This document shows, one piece after another, positions 9,525 to 17,575 of a stretch of DNA of 64,000 bases. The DNA comes from Acidobacteriota bacterium (GTDB taxonomy: Bacteria > Acidobacteriota > Terriglobia > Terriglobales > Acidobacteriaceae), in NCBI GenBank assembly GCA_025359885.1, contig JANYDG010000021.1, positions 1 through 64,000 of the forward strand, given 5' to 3'. The notes below the pieces were generated by a model. The model was given only the letters and a program-made list of their open reading frames with translations. It was not told where the DNA came from and did no database searches. Both the position numbers and the translations under genes were made by a program. How positions within the stretch are numbered: position 1 is the stretch's first letter; the number at the start of each line of letters is the position of its first letter.

Positions 9525-10223
9525 ATGATTGAACTGACAAATGTTGAGCGAAGTTATAGGACAGGACCAACTGAAACATGGGTTCTGCGGCAGGTGAATC
9601 TTACCATTCGGCCGGGCGAGTTTGTCACGGTGACGGGGCCCTCTGGCGCGGGAAAGTCTTCCCTCTTGAATGTGCTGGCGATGCTTGATGACCAGTGGAA
9701 GGGCGACTTTCTGTTTGAGGGTGAAGCAGTGCAGGGGATGACTCGCAAGCAGCGTGCCGACCTGGCGCGCAGGCGCATTGGCATGGTCTTTCAAAGCTAT
9801 CATCTGCTGGATGATCTGACCGTGGCCGAGAACATCGACCTGCCGCTGTCGTACAAGGATATTCCACGCAAAGAGAGGCAGGCGCTGGTGGCAGATACGC
9901 TGGATCGATTCAACATCGTAGGCAAGAAGGACTTGTATCCCAGCCAGTTATCGGGCGGCCAGCAGCAGTTAGTGGGGATTGCGCGAGCGGTGATTCACCG
10001 GCCGAGCCTGCTGCTCGCGGATGAGCCGACGGGAAACCTGCATTCCGAGCAGGCCAAGGAGATTATGGATTTGTTTTGCAAGCTGAACCAGGAGGGCGCG
10101 ACGATTGTGCAGGTGACGCATTCAAAGGAAAACGCACAATTCGGCAGCCGAATCCTGGAGTTACGCGATGGTTGGGTTTATTCGGATACCTCTGCAAAGA
10201 GGACTGCAGGAGTGCAATCTTGA
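9525..10223 (+). CDS. ABC transporter ATP-binding protein (MacB/LolD type), copy 2
   Basis: Second nucleotide-binding subunit of the operon. It shows Walker A GPSGAGKSS, the Q-loop in IGMVFQSYHL, a signature LSGGQQQLVGIARA with Leu in place of the usual Arg, Walker B LLLADEP, TGNLHS and VTHS. The usual Asp of the D-loop NLDS is His here, and the H-loop reads HS rather than HD, both different from copy 1. I start at ATG 9525, where the family homology begins (MIELTNVERSY); ATG 9507 would add six residues. The stop overlaps the TTG start of tolC by three bases, which implies translational coupling. Confidence 0.88.
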   Translation: MIELTNVERSYRTGPTETWVLRQVNLTIRPGEFVTVTGPSGAGKSSLLNVLAMLDDQWKGDFLFEGEAVQGMTRKQRADLARRRIGMVFQSYHLLDDLTVAENIDLPLSYKDIPRKERQALVADTLDRFNIVGKKDLYPSQLSGGQQQLVGIARAVIHRPSLLLADEPTGNLHSEQAKEIMDLFCKLNQEGATIVQVTHSKENAQFGSRILELRDGWVYSDTSAKRTAGVQS

Positions 10224-12172
10224 GTGATTCAAGGAAGTTCAATTCGTTGATCCAAGTCAAGTCAGGCTTTGCCCGGCTAACCGCTGGACTCTGCTGCCTG
10301 AGCATGATGGCGCAGCCGATGAAGATGGCAGCGCAGAGTGATGCTCCCAACGCACCGTTGCCGCAGAAGACTCCTGCGTTGCGGCTGGACATTCCGCACT
10401 CGTGGAACCCTGTGAGCGCGTATCGTGCGTCGTTGGTGGCCGAGCCAGACCTGGCCAACTCCAGCCGCATCGATGCTCTGATTCAGGATGGAGTGCTGCA
10501 GCTTTCATTGAAGGATGCGTTAGCTCTTGCGCTTGAAAACAACCTGGATCTGGCAATTGCCCGGTATAACATGCCGATAGCGCAGGCGGACATCCTGCGG
10601 ACGCAGGCAGGCGGTTCGTTTCGCGGTGTGAATACGGGCGTGGTGCAGAATACGCCGGGTGGAGGTGCGGGCGGCTTTGGTTCGGGCGCGGCGGGTGCGG
10701 GCGCTGGTGGAACCTCAGGCGGGGCGGGTGGCGCTGGCGCTGGTGCTTCGGGGCTGGTGCAGTCAACACTGGGTACAGGCACCAACGTTTCATCCTATGA
10801 TCCGACCATCAGCACTAACTTTAACGTGGAGCATGCGGCGGCACCACTGTCTAACCTGCAGACTTATGGAGTGCAGGTACTCAAGAATAACTCGACCAAT
10901 GGAAACATCATTTATGCGCAGGCGTTTCCAACCGGGACATCGTTTCAGGCGATTCTGGACAACAACCGCACAACGACCAACTCACCGAACAGCTTTCTGA
11001 ATCCCACATTGAACACCTACTACCGGTTCGCCTTCCAGCAGGAGTTACTGGCGGGGTTTGGTCTTGGGCCGAATCTTCGCTTTTTGCGGATTGCCCGGAA
11101 TAACCAGAAGATTTCTGATGCAGCGTTCAAGTTACAGGTGCTCACGACGGTTACGCAGATTGCAAACATTTATTGGGACCTGGTGGCGGCTTACGAGGAT
11201 GAGCAGGTGAAGGATCGTTCGCTCAAGTTTGCGCAACAGACGCTGGACAGCGGACGCAAGCAGTTGGATTTGCAGGCGATTCCCGCGATGGATGTGATGA
11301 AGGATGAGGCGGAGGTTGCCAATCGGGAGCAGGATCTGACGATTGCCAAGACAACGCTGCAGTTTCAAGAGTTACTGATCAAAAATGCGTTGACGAAGAA
11401 TCTGGACGACCCGATTCTGGAAGCGATGCCGGTAAGGCCGACGGATCACAGCAGCATGGGAGAAGCGCCGACTGCGGCACTCACGGCGGACATGATTGCG
11501 CAGGCGCTGCGGGACCGATTGGAACTCGGAGAGACGACGATTGATCTCGAGAATCGTCGCATCAGCCGAGAAGCTGCGAGAAATGCGTTGCTGCCAGAGG
11601 TGGCGTTCAGCGGGTTCTACGCAGGGTCGGGATTGGCGGGTCCGAAGGTGCCGGGGTCAACGGTGAATTCACTGGTACCGACAGGGCTGGGCGGTGCGAT
11701 TGAGAATGCGCTGAATAATTCTGCGCCGGACTATTATGTAGGGATTTCGGTGAACATTCCGTTGCGTAACCGGATTGCGAAGAGCGACCAGTACCGCTCA
11801 GAACTTGAGGCACGCCAGTCAGAGCTGCATATGCAGCAGTTGAAAAAGCAGATTCGCATTGAGGTCAGGAATGCGCAGTATGCGCTGGAGCAGAGCGAGG
11901 CGCGCGTGGAATCTGCGCGCAAGGGCAGGGATCTTGCTCAGAAGACGTTTGACATCACGGCGAAGGAGCAGGAGCTGGGAGCTGGGTCGAACCTGCAGAC
12001 CCTGACTGCGCGGCGTGACCTGGCGGCAGCGGAGTCAGCGCTGGTGGCGGCAATGACGGCGTACCAGAAGGCACGAATTGAACTGGATCGCTCGGTGGGG
12101 TCTACGCTGGAGGCGAACGGGATTTCAATTGACTCAGCGAAGACGGGCACAGCAGCTGGGAGTGGACAGTAG
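10220..12172 (+). CDS. TolC-family outer-membrane efflux protein
   Basis: Outer-membrane channel of the pump, with two outer membrane efflux protein domains. Residues about 95-120 carry the first TolC helix motif (LSLKDALALALENNLDLAIARYN). The second repeat contains RISREAARNALLPEV, and a coiled-coil end includes FDITAKEQELGAGS and LTARRDLAAAESALVAA. I chose the TTG at 10220, which overlaps the upstream stop and follows an AGGAG, because it gives a signal peptide (LTAGLCCLSMMAQPMKMAAQ). An alternative frame start at 10076 lies wholly inside the ATPase gene. A Gly/Ala-rich insert of about 33 residues (10654-10755) interrupts the region after the first helix; see findings. Confidence 0.9.
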   Translation: MSDSRKFNSLIQVKSGFARLTAGLCCLSMMAQPMKMAAQSDAPNAPLPQKTPALRLDIPHSWNPVSAYRASLVAEPDLANSSRIDALIQDGVLQLSLKDALALALENNLDLAIARYNMPIAQADILRTQAGGSFRGVNTGVVQNTPGGGAGGFGSGAAGAGAGGTSGGAGGAGAGASGLVQSTLGTGTNVSSYDPTISTNFNVEHAAAPLSNLQTYGVQVLKNNSTNGNIIYAQAFPTGTSFQAILDNNRTTTNSPNSFLNPTLNTYYRFAFQQELLAGFGLGPNLRFLRIARNNQKISDAAFKLQVLTTVTQIANIYWDLVAAYEDEQVKDRSLKFAQQTLDSGRKQLDLQAIPAMDVMKDEAEVANREQDLTIAKTTLQFQELLIKNALTKNLDDPILEAMPVRPTDHSSMGEAPTAALTADMIAQALRDRLELGETTIDLENRRISREAARNALLPEVAFSGFYAGSGLAGPKVPGSTVNSLVPTGLGGAIENALNNSAPDYYVGISVNIPLRNRIAKSDQYRSELEARQSELHMQQLKKQIRIEVRNAQYALEQSEARVESARKGRDLAQKTFDITAKEQELGAGSNLQTLTARRDLAAAESALVAAMTAYQKARIELDRSVGSTLEANGISIDSAKTGTAAGSGQ

Positions 12173-12199
12173 TCGCGGTGCGCTGCAAGACTGGCTGGA

Positions 12200-13591
12200 A
12201 TGATGAAGACCAATGACAAGTCGAGTGCGGTTGCTGAGAAGCCTTACAAGCTGCTGATTGCCGATGACCAGCCGCAAATCCTCGAAGCGCTGCGTCTGCT
12301 GCTGAAGCCGGAAGGCTATCAACTGGAGATGGTACGCACGCCTGCGCTGGTGCTGGATGCGCTCACGCATGACAGCTTTGACGGAGTCCTGATTGACCTG
12401 AATTACTCGCGCGACACGACCTCAGGGCAAGAGGGAATGGAGTTGGTGGCACGCATCAAGGAGATGGATACCCAGTTGCCGGTCATTGTGATGACGGCCT
12501 GGGGCAACATCGATTTGGCGGTCGAAGCGATGCGGCGAGGCGCCAGTGATTTCATTCAAAAGCCGTGGGAAAATCCGCGCCTGCTGAGCATTTTGCGGAC
12601 TCAGATGGAGTTGCATCGAAGCCAGCGGCGGACGCAATGGCTGGAGGCGGAGAACCGCATTTTGAGAGCGCCCGGTGCGCCGGATTTTATTGCTTCGGCT
12701 CCCTCGATGCGGATGGTTTTGGAGACGATGTCGCGGGTGGGGCCGTCGGACGCAAACGTATTGATTACCGGTGAGCACGGGACGGGCAAGGAAGTTGTGG
12801 CGCAGTTGCTGCATCGGCTTTCAGGCCGTGCGGCGCGCACACTGGTCGCGGTCAATACGGGGGCACTGCCTGAGGGGACGTTTGAAAGCGAGCTTTTTGG
12901 GCATGTGAAAGGTGCTTTCACCGATGCGCGGACCGATCGCATTGGGCGCTTTGAGCTGGCCAGCGGCGGCACGCTTTTTCTGGATGAGATTGCCAATATC
13001 CCGATTCGGCAGCAGGCCAAGATTTTGCGGGTTCTGGAAACGGGTGAGTTGGAGCGCGTGGGGTCTTCGCGGACGCAGAAGGTCGATGTGAGGATACTTT
13101 CGGCCACGAATGCCAATCTGCGCCAGGATTGCGCGGATGGGCGGTTTCGCGAGGATTTGCTCTTTCGACTGAATACGGTGGAGATTTGCTTGCCGCCGTT
13201 ACGAGATCGTCGCGAGGATATCCCCGCCCTGGCTGGGCATTTTCTGGCACGACACGCAACACGGTATCGGCGCGCGATTCAGGGGCTCGAGCCCTCGGCA
13301 CTGCAACTGATGCTGACGTATAGCTGGCCAGGAAATGTACGCGAGCTGGACCACACCATTGAGCGAGCAGTCTTGATGGCGCGCGGGGAGCGGATTGAGG
13401 CGGCTGACCTGGCGTTGCATGCGCCGCGCGTCATGGCTGGCACGATGGACGATTTGAGCCTGGAGGCGGTGGAAGCGATTCTGATTCGCAAGGCGCTGGC
13501 GCGGGTGGGTGGGAACGTGAGCCAGGCCGCAGATGCCCTTGGATTGAGCCGTGGAGCGCTTTATCGGCGCATCGAAAAATATGGGCTCTAA
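12200..13591 (+). CDS. NtrC-family sigma-54-dependent response regulator
   Basis: Phosphorylation-controlled activator. The receiver domain (about residues 17-135) has an acidic pair in IADDQ, phospho-acceptor D66 in GVLIDLNY, the MTA Thr and the KPW Lys. The AAA+ domain (about 163-395) has Walker A GEHGTGKE, Walker B GGTLFLDEI and the R-finger region FREDLLFRLN. The sigma-54 contact loop reads GAFTDA, not GAFTGA. A Fis-type helix-turn-helix closes the protein (ALGLSRGALYRRIEKYGL). It lies 27 bases after tolC and overlaps the kinase gene, so it probably controls this efflux operon. Confidence 0.92.
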   Translation: MMKTNDKSSAVAEKPYKLLIADDQPQILEALRLLLKPEGYQLEMVRTPALVLDALTHDSFDGVLIDLNYSRDTTSGQEGMELVARIKEMDTQLPVIVMTAWGNIDLAVEAMRRGASDFIQKPWENPRLLSILRTQMELHRSQRRTQWLEAENRILRAPGAPDFIASAPSMRMVLETMSRVGPSDANVLITGEHGTGKEVVAQLLHRLSGRAARTLVAVNTGALPEGTFESELFGHVKGAFTDARTDRIGRFELASGGTLFLDEIANIPIRQQAKILRVLETGELERVGSSRTQKVDVRILSATNANLRQDCADGRFREDLLFRLNTVEICLPPLRDRREDIPALAGHFLARHATRYRRAIQGLEPSALQLMLTYSWPGNVRELDHTIERAVLMARGERIEAADLALHAPRVMAGTMDDLSLEAVEAILIRKALARVGGNVSQAADALGLSRGALYRRIEKYGL

Positions 13592-15059
13592 GCCGACAGC
13601 ATCCGGAGTTTCAAAAGGCGCGCCGCGCAACCGGCTGCCGCTCCAAAGGACGCGGCAGAGGCTGAGTTTTGAGCGTCGCCTGCGGCTGTGGCTTTACCTT
13701 ATGGGCTTGCCGGCGGTGCTGCTCATTGCGATTGAGTTGCGGCAACTGCATCTTGATTTAGCAATTCAGCTGATTGTGCTTCCAATGGCAATTGGCACCT
13801 GGCTGTTGATCGTCTCCCTGCTACAGGAGCAGATCTTTCGCCCATTGCAGACGCTGGCGAATGTGGTGGCAGCGTTGCGCGAAGATGACTATTCCTTCAG
13901 AGCCCGGGGAGGGAGGCGCAATGACGCCATGGGTGATCTTGCCCTTGAAATCAATGCGCTGGCCGGAATGTTGCAGGTGCAGCGTGTGGGTGCCATGGAA
14001 GCAATGGCGCTGGTGGAACGGGTGATGAAGTCGATGCAATCGCCGGTCCTTGCCTTCGATCCGGATGGCCGGTTAAAGCTGCTGAATGCGGCGGCCGAAC
14101 GGGCCTTTAGTCTGAAAAAGCAAACGACAGCAGAGCGGACGCACGGAAAGTCGGAGAGCGGAAAGAATGATCTCGACCGGCTGTTGCGCGCCGAGGACAA
14201 CGATTTGCTGTCATTGAGCAACGCTCAGGAGCCGGCACGGTGGGTGGTCAAGCGGACAGGTTTTCGTCTGCGAGGGGTACCGCATACACTCTTCGTGCTG
14301 TCGGATGTGAGTGCAGCTTTGCGCGAAGAGGAACGGCTTGCCTGGGAGCGCTTGATTCGCGTGCTGGGCCACGAGATCAACAACTCACTGACGCCCATCA
14401 AATCGATTGCGGGCAGCCTGCGCAGCCGACTCGACGCGACAGGGGATACGACGGAGGAGGCCGAGGATTTTGCCCGCGGTCTGGAGGTAATTGAGGACCG
14501 CGCCGAAAGCCTGAATCGCTTTTTGCAGGCTTACCGGGAGTTGGCCGGGTTGCCTGCACCGCGGCTTGAATCCATCCGACTGGCTGGCCTTGTGAAGCGC
14601 GTCGCCAAACTGGAGACGCGTGTGGTCGTGGCGGTAGCCGAGGCAGAAGATGTAGTGGTGCTGGCAGATGCGGATCAACTGGCGCAAGCTTTGATCAACC
14701 TGGTGCGGAATGCAGCGGAAGCATCGATGAGCGCGGATGCGGGGCTGCTTTCTCTGGGAGGCCAAACACCGTCGGTTGAAATTGGGTGGGAGACCGGGCC
14801 TGGCGAAGTTCAGATCAATATTACGGACAATGGGCCGGGTCTGACGAATGCTGGCAACCTGTTTGTGCCGTTCTATACGACCAAGCCAAACGGAACGGGG
14901 ATTGGTCTTGTGCTGGCTCAGCAGATTGCCTTGGCACATGCTGGGTCTGTTCAACTGGCCAATCGGAGCGAGGCTCATGCCGATTCTTACCGGGCCGTTC
15001 ACGGATGTGTGGCGAGCCTGCGTCTGCCGTTACATCCGATTGCCAGTGAGGCACTGTGA
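13581..15059 (+). CDS. Sensor histidine kinase (NtrB/NtrY-like), partner of the upstream regulator
   Basis: Membrane-anchored kinase. Two closely spaced TM helices (about residues 36-80) leave almost no periplasmic loop, so the signal is probably sensed in the membrane or cytoplasm. A HAMP-like linker and a PAS-like region (SPVLAFDPDGRLKLLNAAAE) follow. The H-box is GHEINNSLTPIKS (His near residue 265); N-box NLVRNAAEA, G1 ITDNGPGL and G2 NGTGIGLVLA are intact. The ATG at 13581 overlaps the end of the regulator gene by 11 bases; a GTG at 13551 would lengthen it by ten residues. Overlap and order make a cognate two-component pair nearly certain. Confidence 0.9.
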   Translation: MGSKPTASGVSKGAPRNRLPLQRTRQRLSFERRLRLWLYLMGLPAVLLIAIELRQLHLDLAIQLIVLPMAIGTWLLIVSLLQEQIFRPLQTLANVVAALREDDYSFRARGGRRNDAMGDLALEINALAGMLQVQRVGAMEAMALVERVMKSMQSPVLAFDPDGRLKLLNAAAERAFSLKKQTTAERTHGKSESGKNDLDRLLRAEDNDLLSLSNAQEPARWVVKRTGFRLRGVPHTLFVLSDVSAALREEERLAWERLIRVLGHEINNSLTPIKSIAGSLRSRLDATGDTTEEAEDFARGLEVIEDRAESLNRFLQAYRELAGLPAPRLESIRLAGLVKRVAKLETRVVVAVAEAEDVVVLADADQLAQALINLVRNAAEASMSADAGLLSLGGQTPSVEIGWETGPGEVQINITDNGPGLTNAGNLFVPFYTTKPNGTGIGLVLAQQIALAHAGSVQLANRSEAHADSYRAVHGCVASLRLPLHPIASEAL

Positions 15060-15161
15060 ACGCGGCTTTCTGCGCAGTTTTCAATTCTGCACCGGTCTGC
15101 GCACAAGGAAACAGTTCAACTTGATTTGAGGTGCGACAATCACCCGTCAGAGGAGGCCTGT

Positions 15162-15704
15162 GTGTCGCAAAGCTACGAGCCGTTAGAGAGTTCCGAGAAA
15201 GTTCAGGCCCACCTGCAGGAGCACATCGACCTGATTGCGCGCCATGAGCAGGAGTTTCTGGCGCAGCGTACCCAGTCAGAAAAGCTGGGGGACAGGATGG
15301 CATCGTTCATCGGCAGCCTCACGTATGTGAGTCTGCATGTCGTGATTTTCGTCTTATGGGTGGGTTGGAACTGGCTGCCGTCTTTGCGCATTTACCGTTT
15401 CGATCCCGCGCCATTTCCCTTTCTGGCAGTACTGCTTGCGTTTGAGGCGATTCTTGTGGCGAGCTTCATCCTGATGCGGCAATCGCGAATCAGCCGCAGG
15501 TCAGAGGAGCGGGATCAACTGATGCTGCAGATGCTGCTGCTCTCTGAGCGCGAACTTACAGCGCTCCTGGGGATGGAGCGGCAGATGGCTCATCGAATGG
15601 GATTGCACGGGATTGCTGCTGACCAGGAGATCACGCAACTGAGCCAACAAACTTCAATTGATGAGTTGGCTCAGGGGCTGAAGGAAACTTTACCGTCCGA
15701 ATGA
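15162..15704 (+). CDS. DUF1003 family membrane protein
   Basis: Small inner-membrane protein of unknown function. The DUF1003 core is recognisable: a soluble N-terminal helix, DRMASFIGSLTYVSLHVVIFVLW as TM1, a W-N-rich linker, then FLAVLLAFEAILVASFILM as TM2 followed by the typical MRQSRISRRSEERDQL basic/acidic stretch. The GTG at 15162 is preceded by AGGAGG at 15151-15156, a strong site that decides this start over an upstream frame extension. It follows the two-component genes by about 100 bases. Its role in that system is unknown. Confidence 0.85.
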   Translation: MSQSYEPLESSEKVQAHLQEHIDLIARHEQEFLAQRTQSEKLGDRMASFIGSLTYVSLHVVIFVLWVGWNWLPSLRIYRFDPAPFPFLAVLLAFEAILVASFILMRQSRISRRSEERDQLMLQMLLLSERELTALLGMERQMAHRMGLHGIAADQEITQLSQQTSIDELAQGLKETLPSE

Positions 15705-15944
15705 CATACGCGATTTGGATCACGCGGTCGGCGAATGATCTCGCGGCGAACCTTTGACTATGTGAAACCCAGGTATTCGCAATGTTGCAGGACGGTCCAC
15801 ATTCTCTCAAAAAAATCCCACCAACTGAGTGGACCTGGATTCTTCCTGCAAAATTGGATGTTGGGTCTTGTAAAGTCTTGTTGGGTCTTGTCGGGCTGGT
15901 AGCCACCATGGCCCTTGAGGTCTCTTGGTAAACCGTTCATTCTA

Positions 15945-16019
15945 TGGAGCGGGAGACCGGGATCGAACCGGCGACATTCAGCTTGGGAAGCTGACGTTCT
16001 GCCACTGAACTACTCCCGC
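15945..16019 (-). tRNA. tRNA-Gly (anticodon CCC)
   Basis: The reverse complement folds as a complete 75-base tRNA with encoded CCA. The acceptor stem is GCGGGAG/CTCCCGC, the D-arm contains AGTTCAGTGGCAGAAC, and the anticodon stem is TCAGC/GCTGA with loop TTCCCAA (anticodon CCC). The T-arm is CCGGTTCGATCCCGG with the invariant TTCGA. It stands alone on the minus strand. Confidence 0.95.
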
Positions 16020-16234
16020 AACTTGTATTGGGAATTCGCCACGAAGTCCCTGGATCCTCAACGACCGGTTCGCATTTTTATTGAATCGAACGGCTCTCAA
16101 ACAGCATACACCTGCAGGTACCAGAGAATCTCGAAAATGCAATGGCATGCTGCCGGCGCTTGGGTTGTTGCACCTGTCTTGCGGCCTGACCGTCCAACAC
16201 TCGCCCGTCTGCAACTCAGGATTTGCCGCCTTTG

Positions 16235-16249
16235 ATAACCTGAGGTTAT
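16235..16249. promoter_or_regulatory. Perfect 15-base palindrome before the TPR-CRTAC1 genes
   Basis: ATAACCT-G-AGGTTAT is a perfect palindrome (7-bp arms around one base) ending 9 bases before the ATG at 16259. Its size and place suit an operator; it also overlaps where a ribosome binding site should be, and no clear one is seen. The cognate regulator is unknown. Confidence 0.35.
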
Positions 16250-16258
16250 GGTGTCGGC

Positions 16259-17575
16259 ATGTCCTTTTTGCGCGTTCGAAGACTCTCAGGCGTCGGCGCA
16301 GTTCTAGCAGCACTGCTATGCGCAGGATGCCCGTTATTGGCTCATCCTCAAAATCAGGATGGTTTCCGGACGCTCTTGAAGCAGGGCTTTCAACTGCATC
16401 AGGAGTCGCGATTTGCCGAAGCGATCCCGGCTCTGTTGAGGGCACACAAGCTGGAGCCACTCGACTACTTTGCAAATCTGCTGCTGGGGATCGATTTGCT
16501 GCGGACGGGTCGCGCTGCCGAGGCAGTCCCTTACCTGCAAAGCGCGGCCCGAGCGAAGACTACCGAAGAGATTCCCGAGGAGTATCTCGGTGAGGCTGAG
16601 GCTGGGTTGAAAGCCTATGCGCTGGCAGCAGAAGCCTTACAGCAGGCGATCACGCGCGGGCATAGTTCCGAGGAATCGCTGGAAGCCTGGGCTGGCTTTG
16701 CGCTGGAGCGCTTTCATCAGATTGGGCAGGATTTGCGAGCCTCCGAGGCGGGTCTTGAAGTAGCGCATCGCTTGCAAAAGGCATCCGCAACTTCTGAGCA
16801 GGAAACAAGGAATGGAACTCGCTGTGCGATGAAGATTCCCGTGATGGAACGGCAGTTGGCGGCGAAGCAGGACTCATTGGATGCAGCGGCGGCTTACGGA
16901 CTTTCAGTCTGCTATGCCGTGGAAGCAGGTGCGGCGGCGGCGCGGTTTCAAGCTGGGTCAGTTAATCCAGAGGATCAGGCCGCGCTTCATCGGCTGCGAG
17001 GCGATATTCAATTGCGACTGCGTGGCGATGCTGCTGCGGCCGAAGTGGAATACAGACTTGGGCTTGCGACCCGCCCGCGCGACCCGGGCCTGCTTGAACG
17101 CCTTGCAGAGGCGCAGCTTGCAGCGGGTGAAATGGAGGCTGCCGGGCAATCGGCGCAGGCTGCTCTGGCCGCGGACGCTCATCGGCGAGGTGCCTTGCAG
17201 ACCCTTGCCACCTTGGCGATGAACAGCCGGGACTACGAGCAGGCAGTTCCGTGGCTGAGGAAGCTGGTGGAAGTGGCCCCTGGAGACCGGATTGTCGCGG
17301 TTGAATTGGGGCGGGCGCTGGCTCAAACGGGAGCATCGGCGGAGGCCCTGGGATGGCTGCAAGCGCCTTTAGATGCAGGCTTTCCCGACGAGAAGGGAGC
17401 GCTCCATGCTCTGCTTGCCCGGGTGCTTCGTGCGCAGGGCAGAGAATCAGACGCAATCAAGACGGAGGCAGAGGCACGGCGGCTTTCAGATGCCTACCAG
17501 GTACGGGGCGAATCAGAAGCAACGGAAAAAAAAGGTGGGCAATCGGATGTTCACGAGAAGCCAAATGCCCAGTAG
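16259..17575 (+). CDS. Exported tetratricopeptide-repeat protein
   Basis: TPR protein of 438 aa. An N-terminal signal sequence (about residues 1-29, hydrophobic VGAVLAALLCAGCPLLA) sends it to the periplasm or membrane. The cysteines are not a clean lipobox. TPR-like helix pairs are seen at about 40-110 (GFQLHQESRFAEAIPALLRA, LLRTGRAAEAVPYLQSA), and more are at 240-400 with repeated Ala/Leu spacing and GASAEALGWLQ. The gene overlaps the CRTAC1 gene by 29 bases. TPR proteins commonly lie beside CRTAC1 and TonB-receptor genes in Acidobacteria, so a joint surface or scaffold role is possible but unproven. Confidence 0.8.
   Translation: MSFLRVRRLSGVGAVLAALLCAGCPLLAHPQNQDGFRTLLKQGFQLHQESRFAEAIPALLRAHKLEPLDYFANLLLGIDLLRTGRAAEAVPYLQSAARAKTTEEIPEEYLGEAEAGLKAYALAAEALQQAITRGHSSEESLEAWAGFALERFHQIGQDLRASEAGLEVAHRLQKASATSEQETRNGTRCAMKIPVMERQLAAKQDSLDAAAAYGLSVCYAVEAGAAAARFQAGSVNPEDQAALHRLRGDIQLRLRGDAAAAEVEYRLGLATRPRDPGLLERLAEAQLAAGEMEAAGQSAQAALAADAHRRGALQTLATLAMNSRDYEQAVPWLRKLVEVAPGDRIVAVELGRALAQTGASAEALGWLQAPLDAGFPDEKGALHALLARVLRAQGRESDAIKTEAEARRLSDAYQVRGESEATEKKGGQSDVHEKPNAQ

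Larger units (their letters stand above)
15705..16258. other. Intergenic region holding tRNA-Gly and a short direct repeat
   Basis: Apart from the tRNA gene, this 550-base gap has an 11-base direct repeat TTGGGTCTTGT at 15861-15871 and 15881-15891 and a 15-base palindrome just before the TPR gene. No integrase or convincing small ORF is present. Confidence 0.5.

Noticed and set aside
15945-16019. tRNA-Gly as an integration (att) site
   Set aside because: No integrase, no direct copy of the tRNA end nearby, and the flanking genes look like ordinary chromosome.
16081-16593. Open frame of 170 codons overlapping the start of the TPR gene
   Set aside because: Wrong frame for the TPR protein, no domain, and mostly inside that gene.
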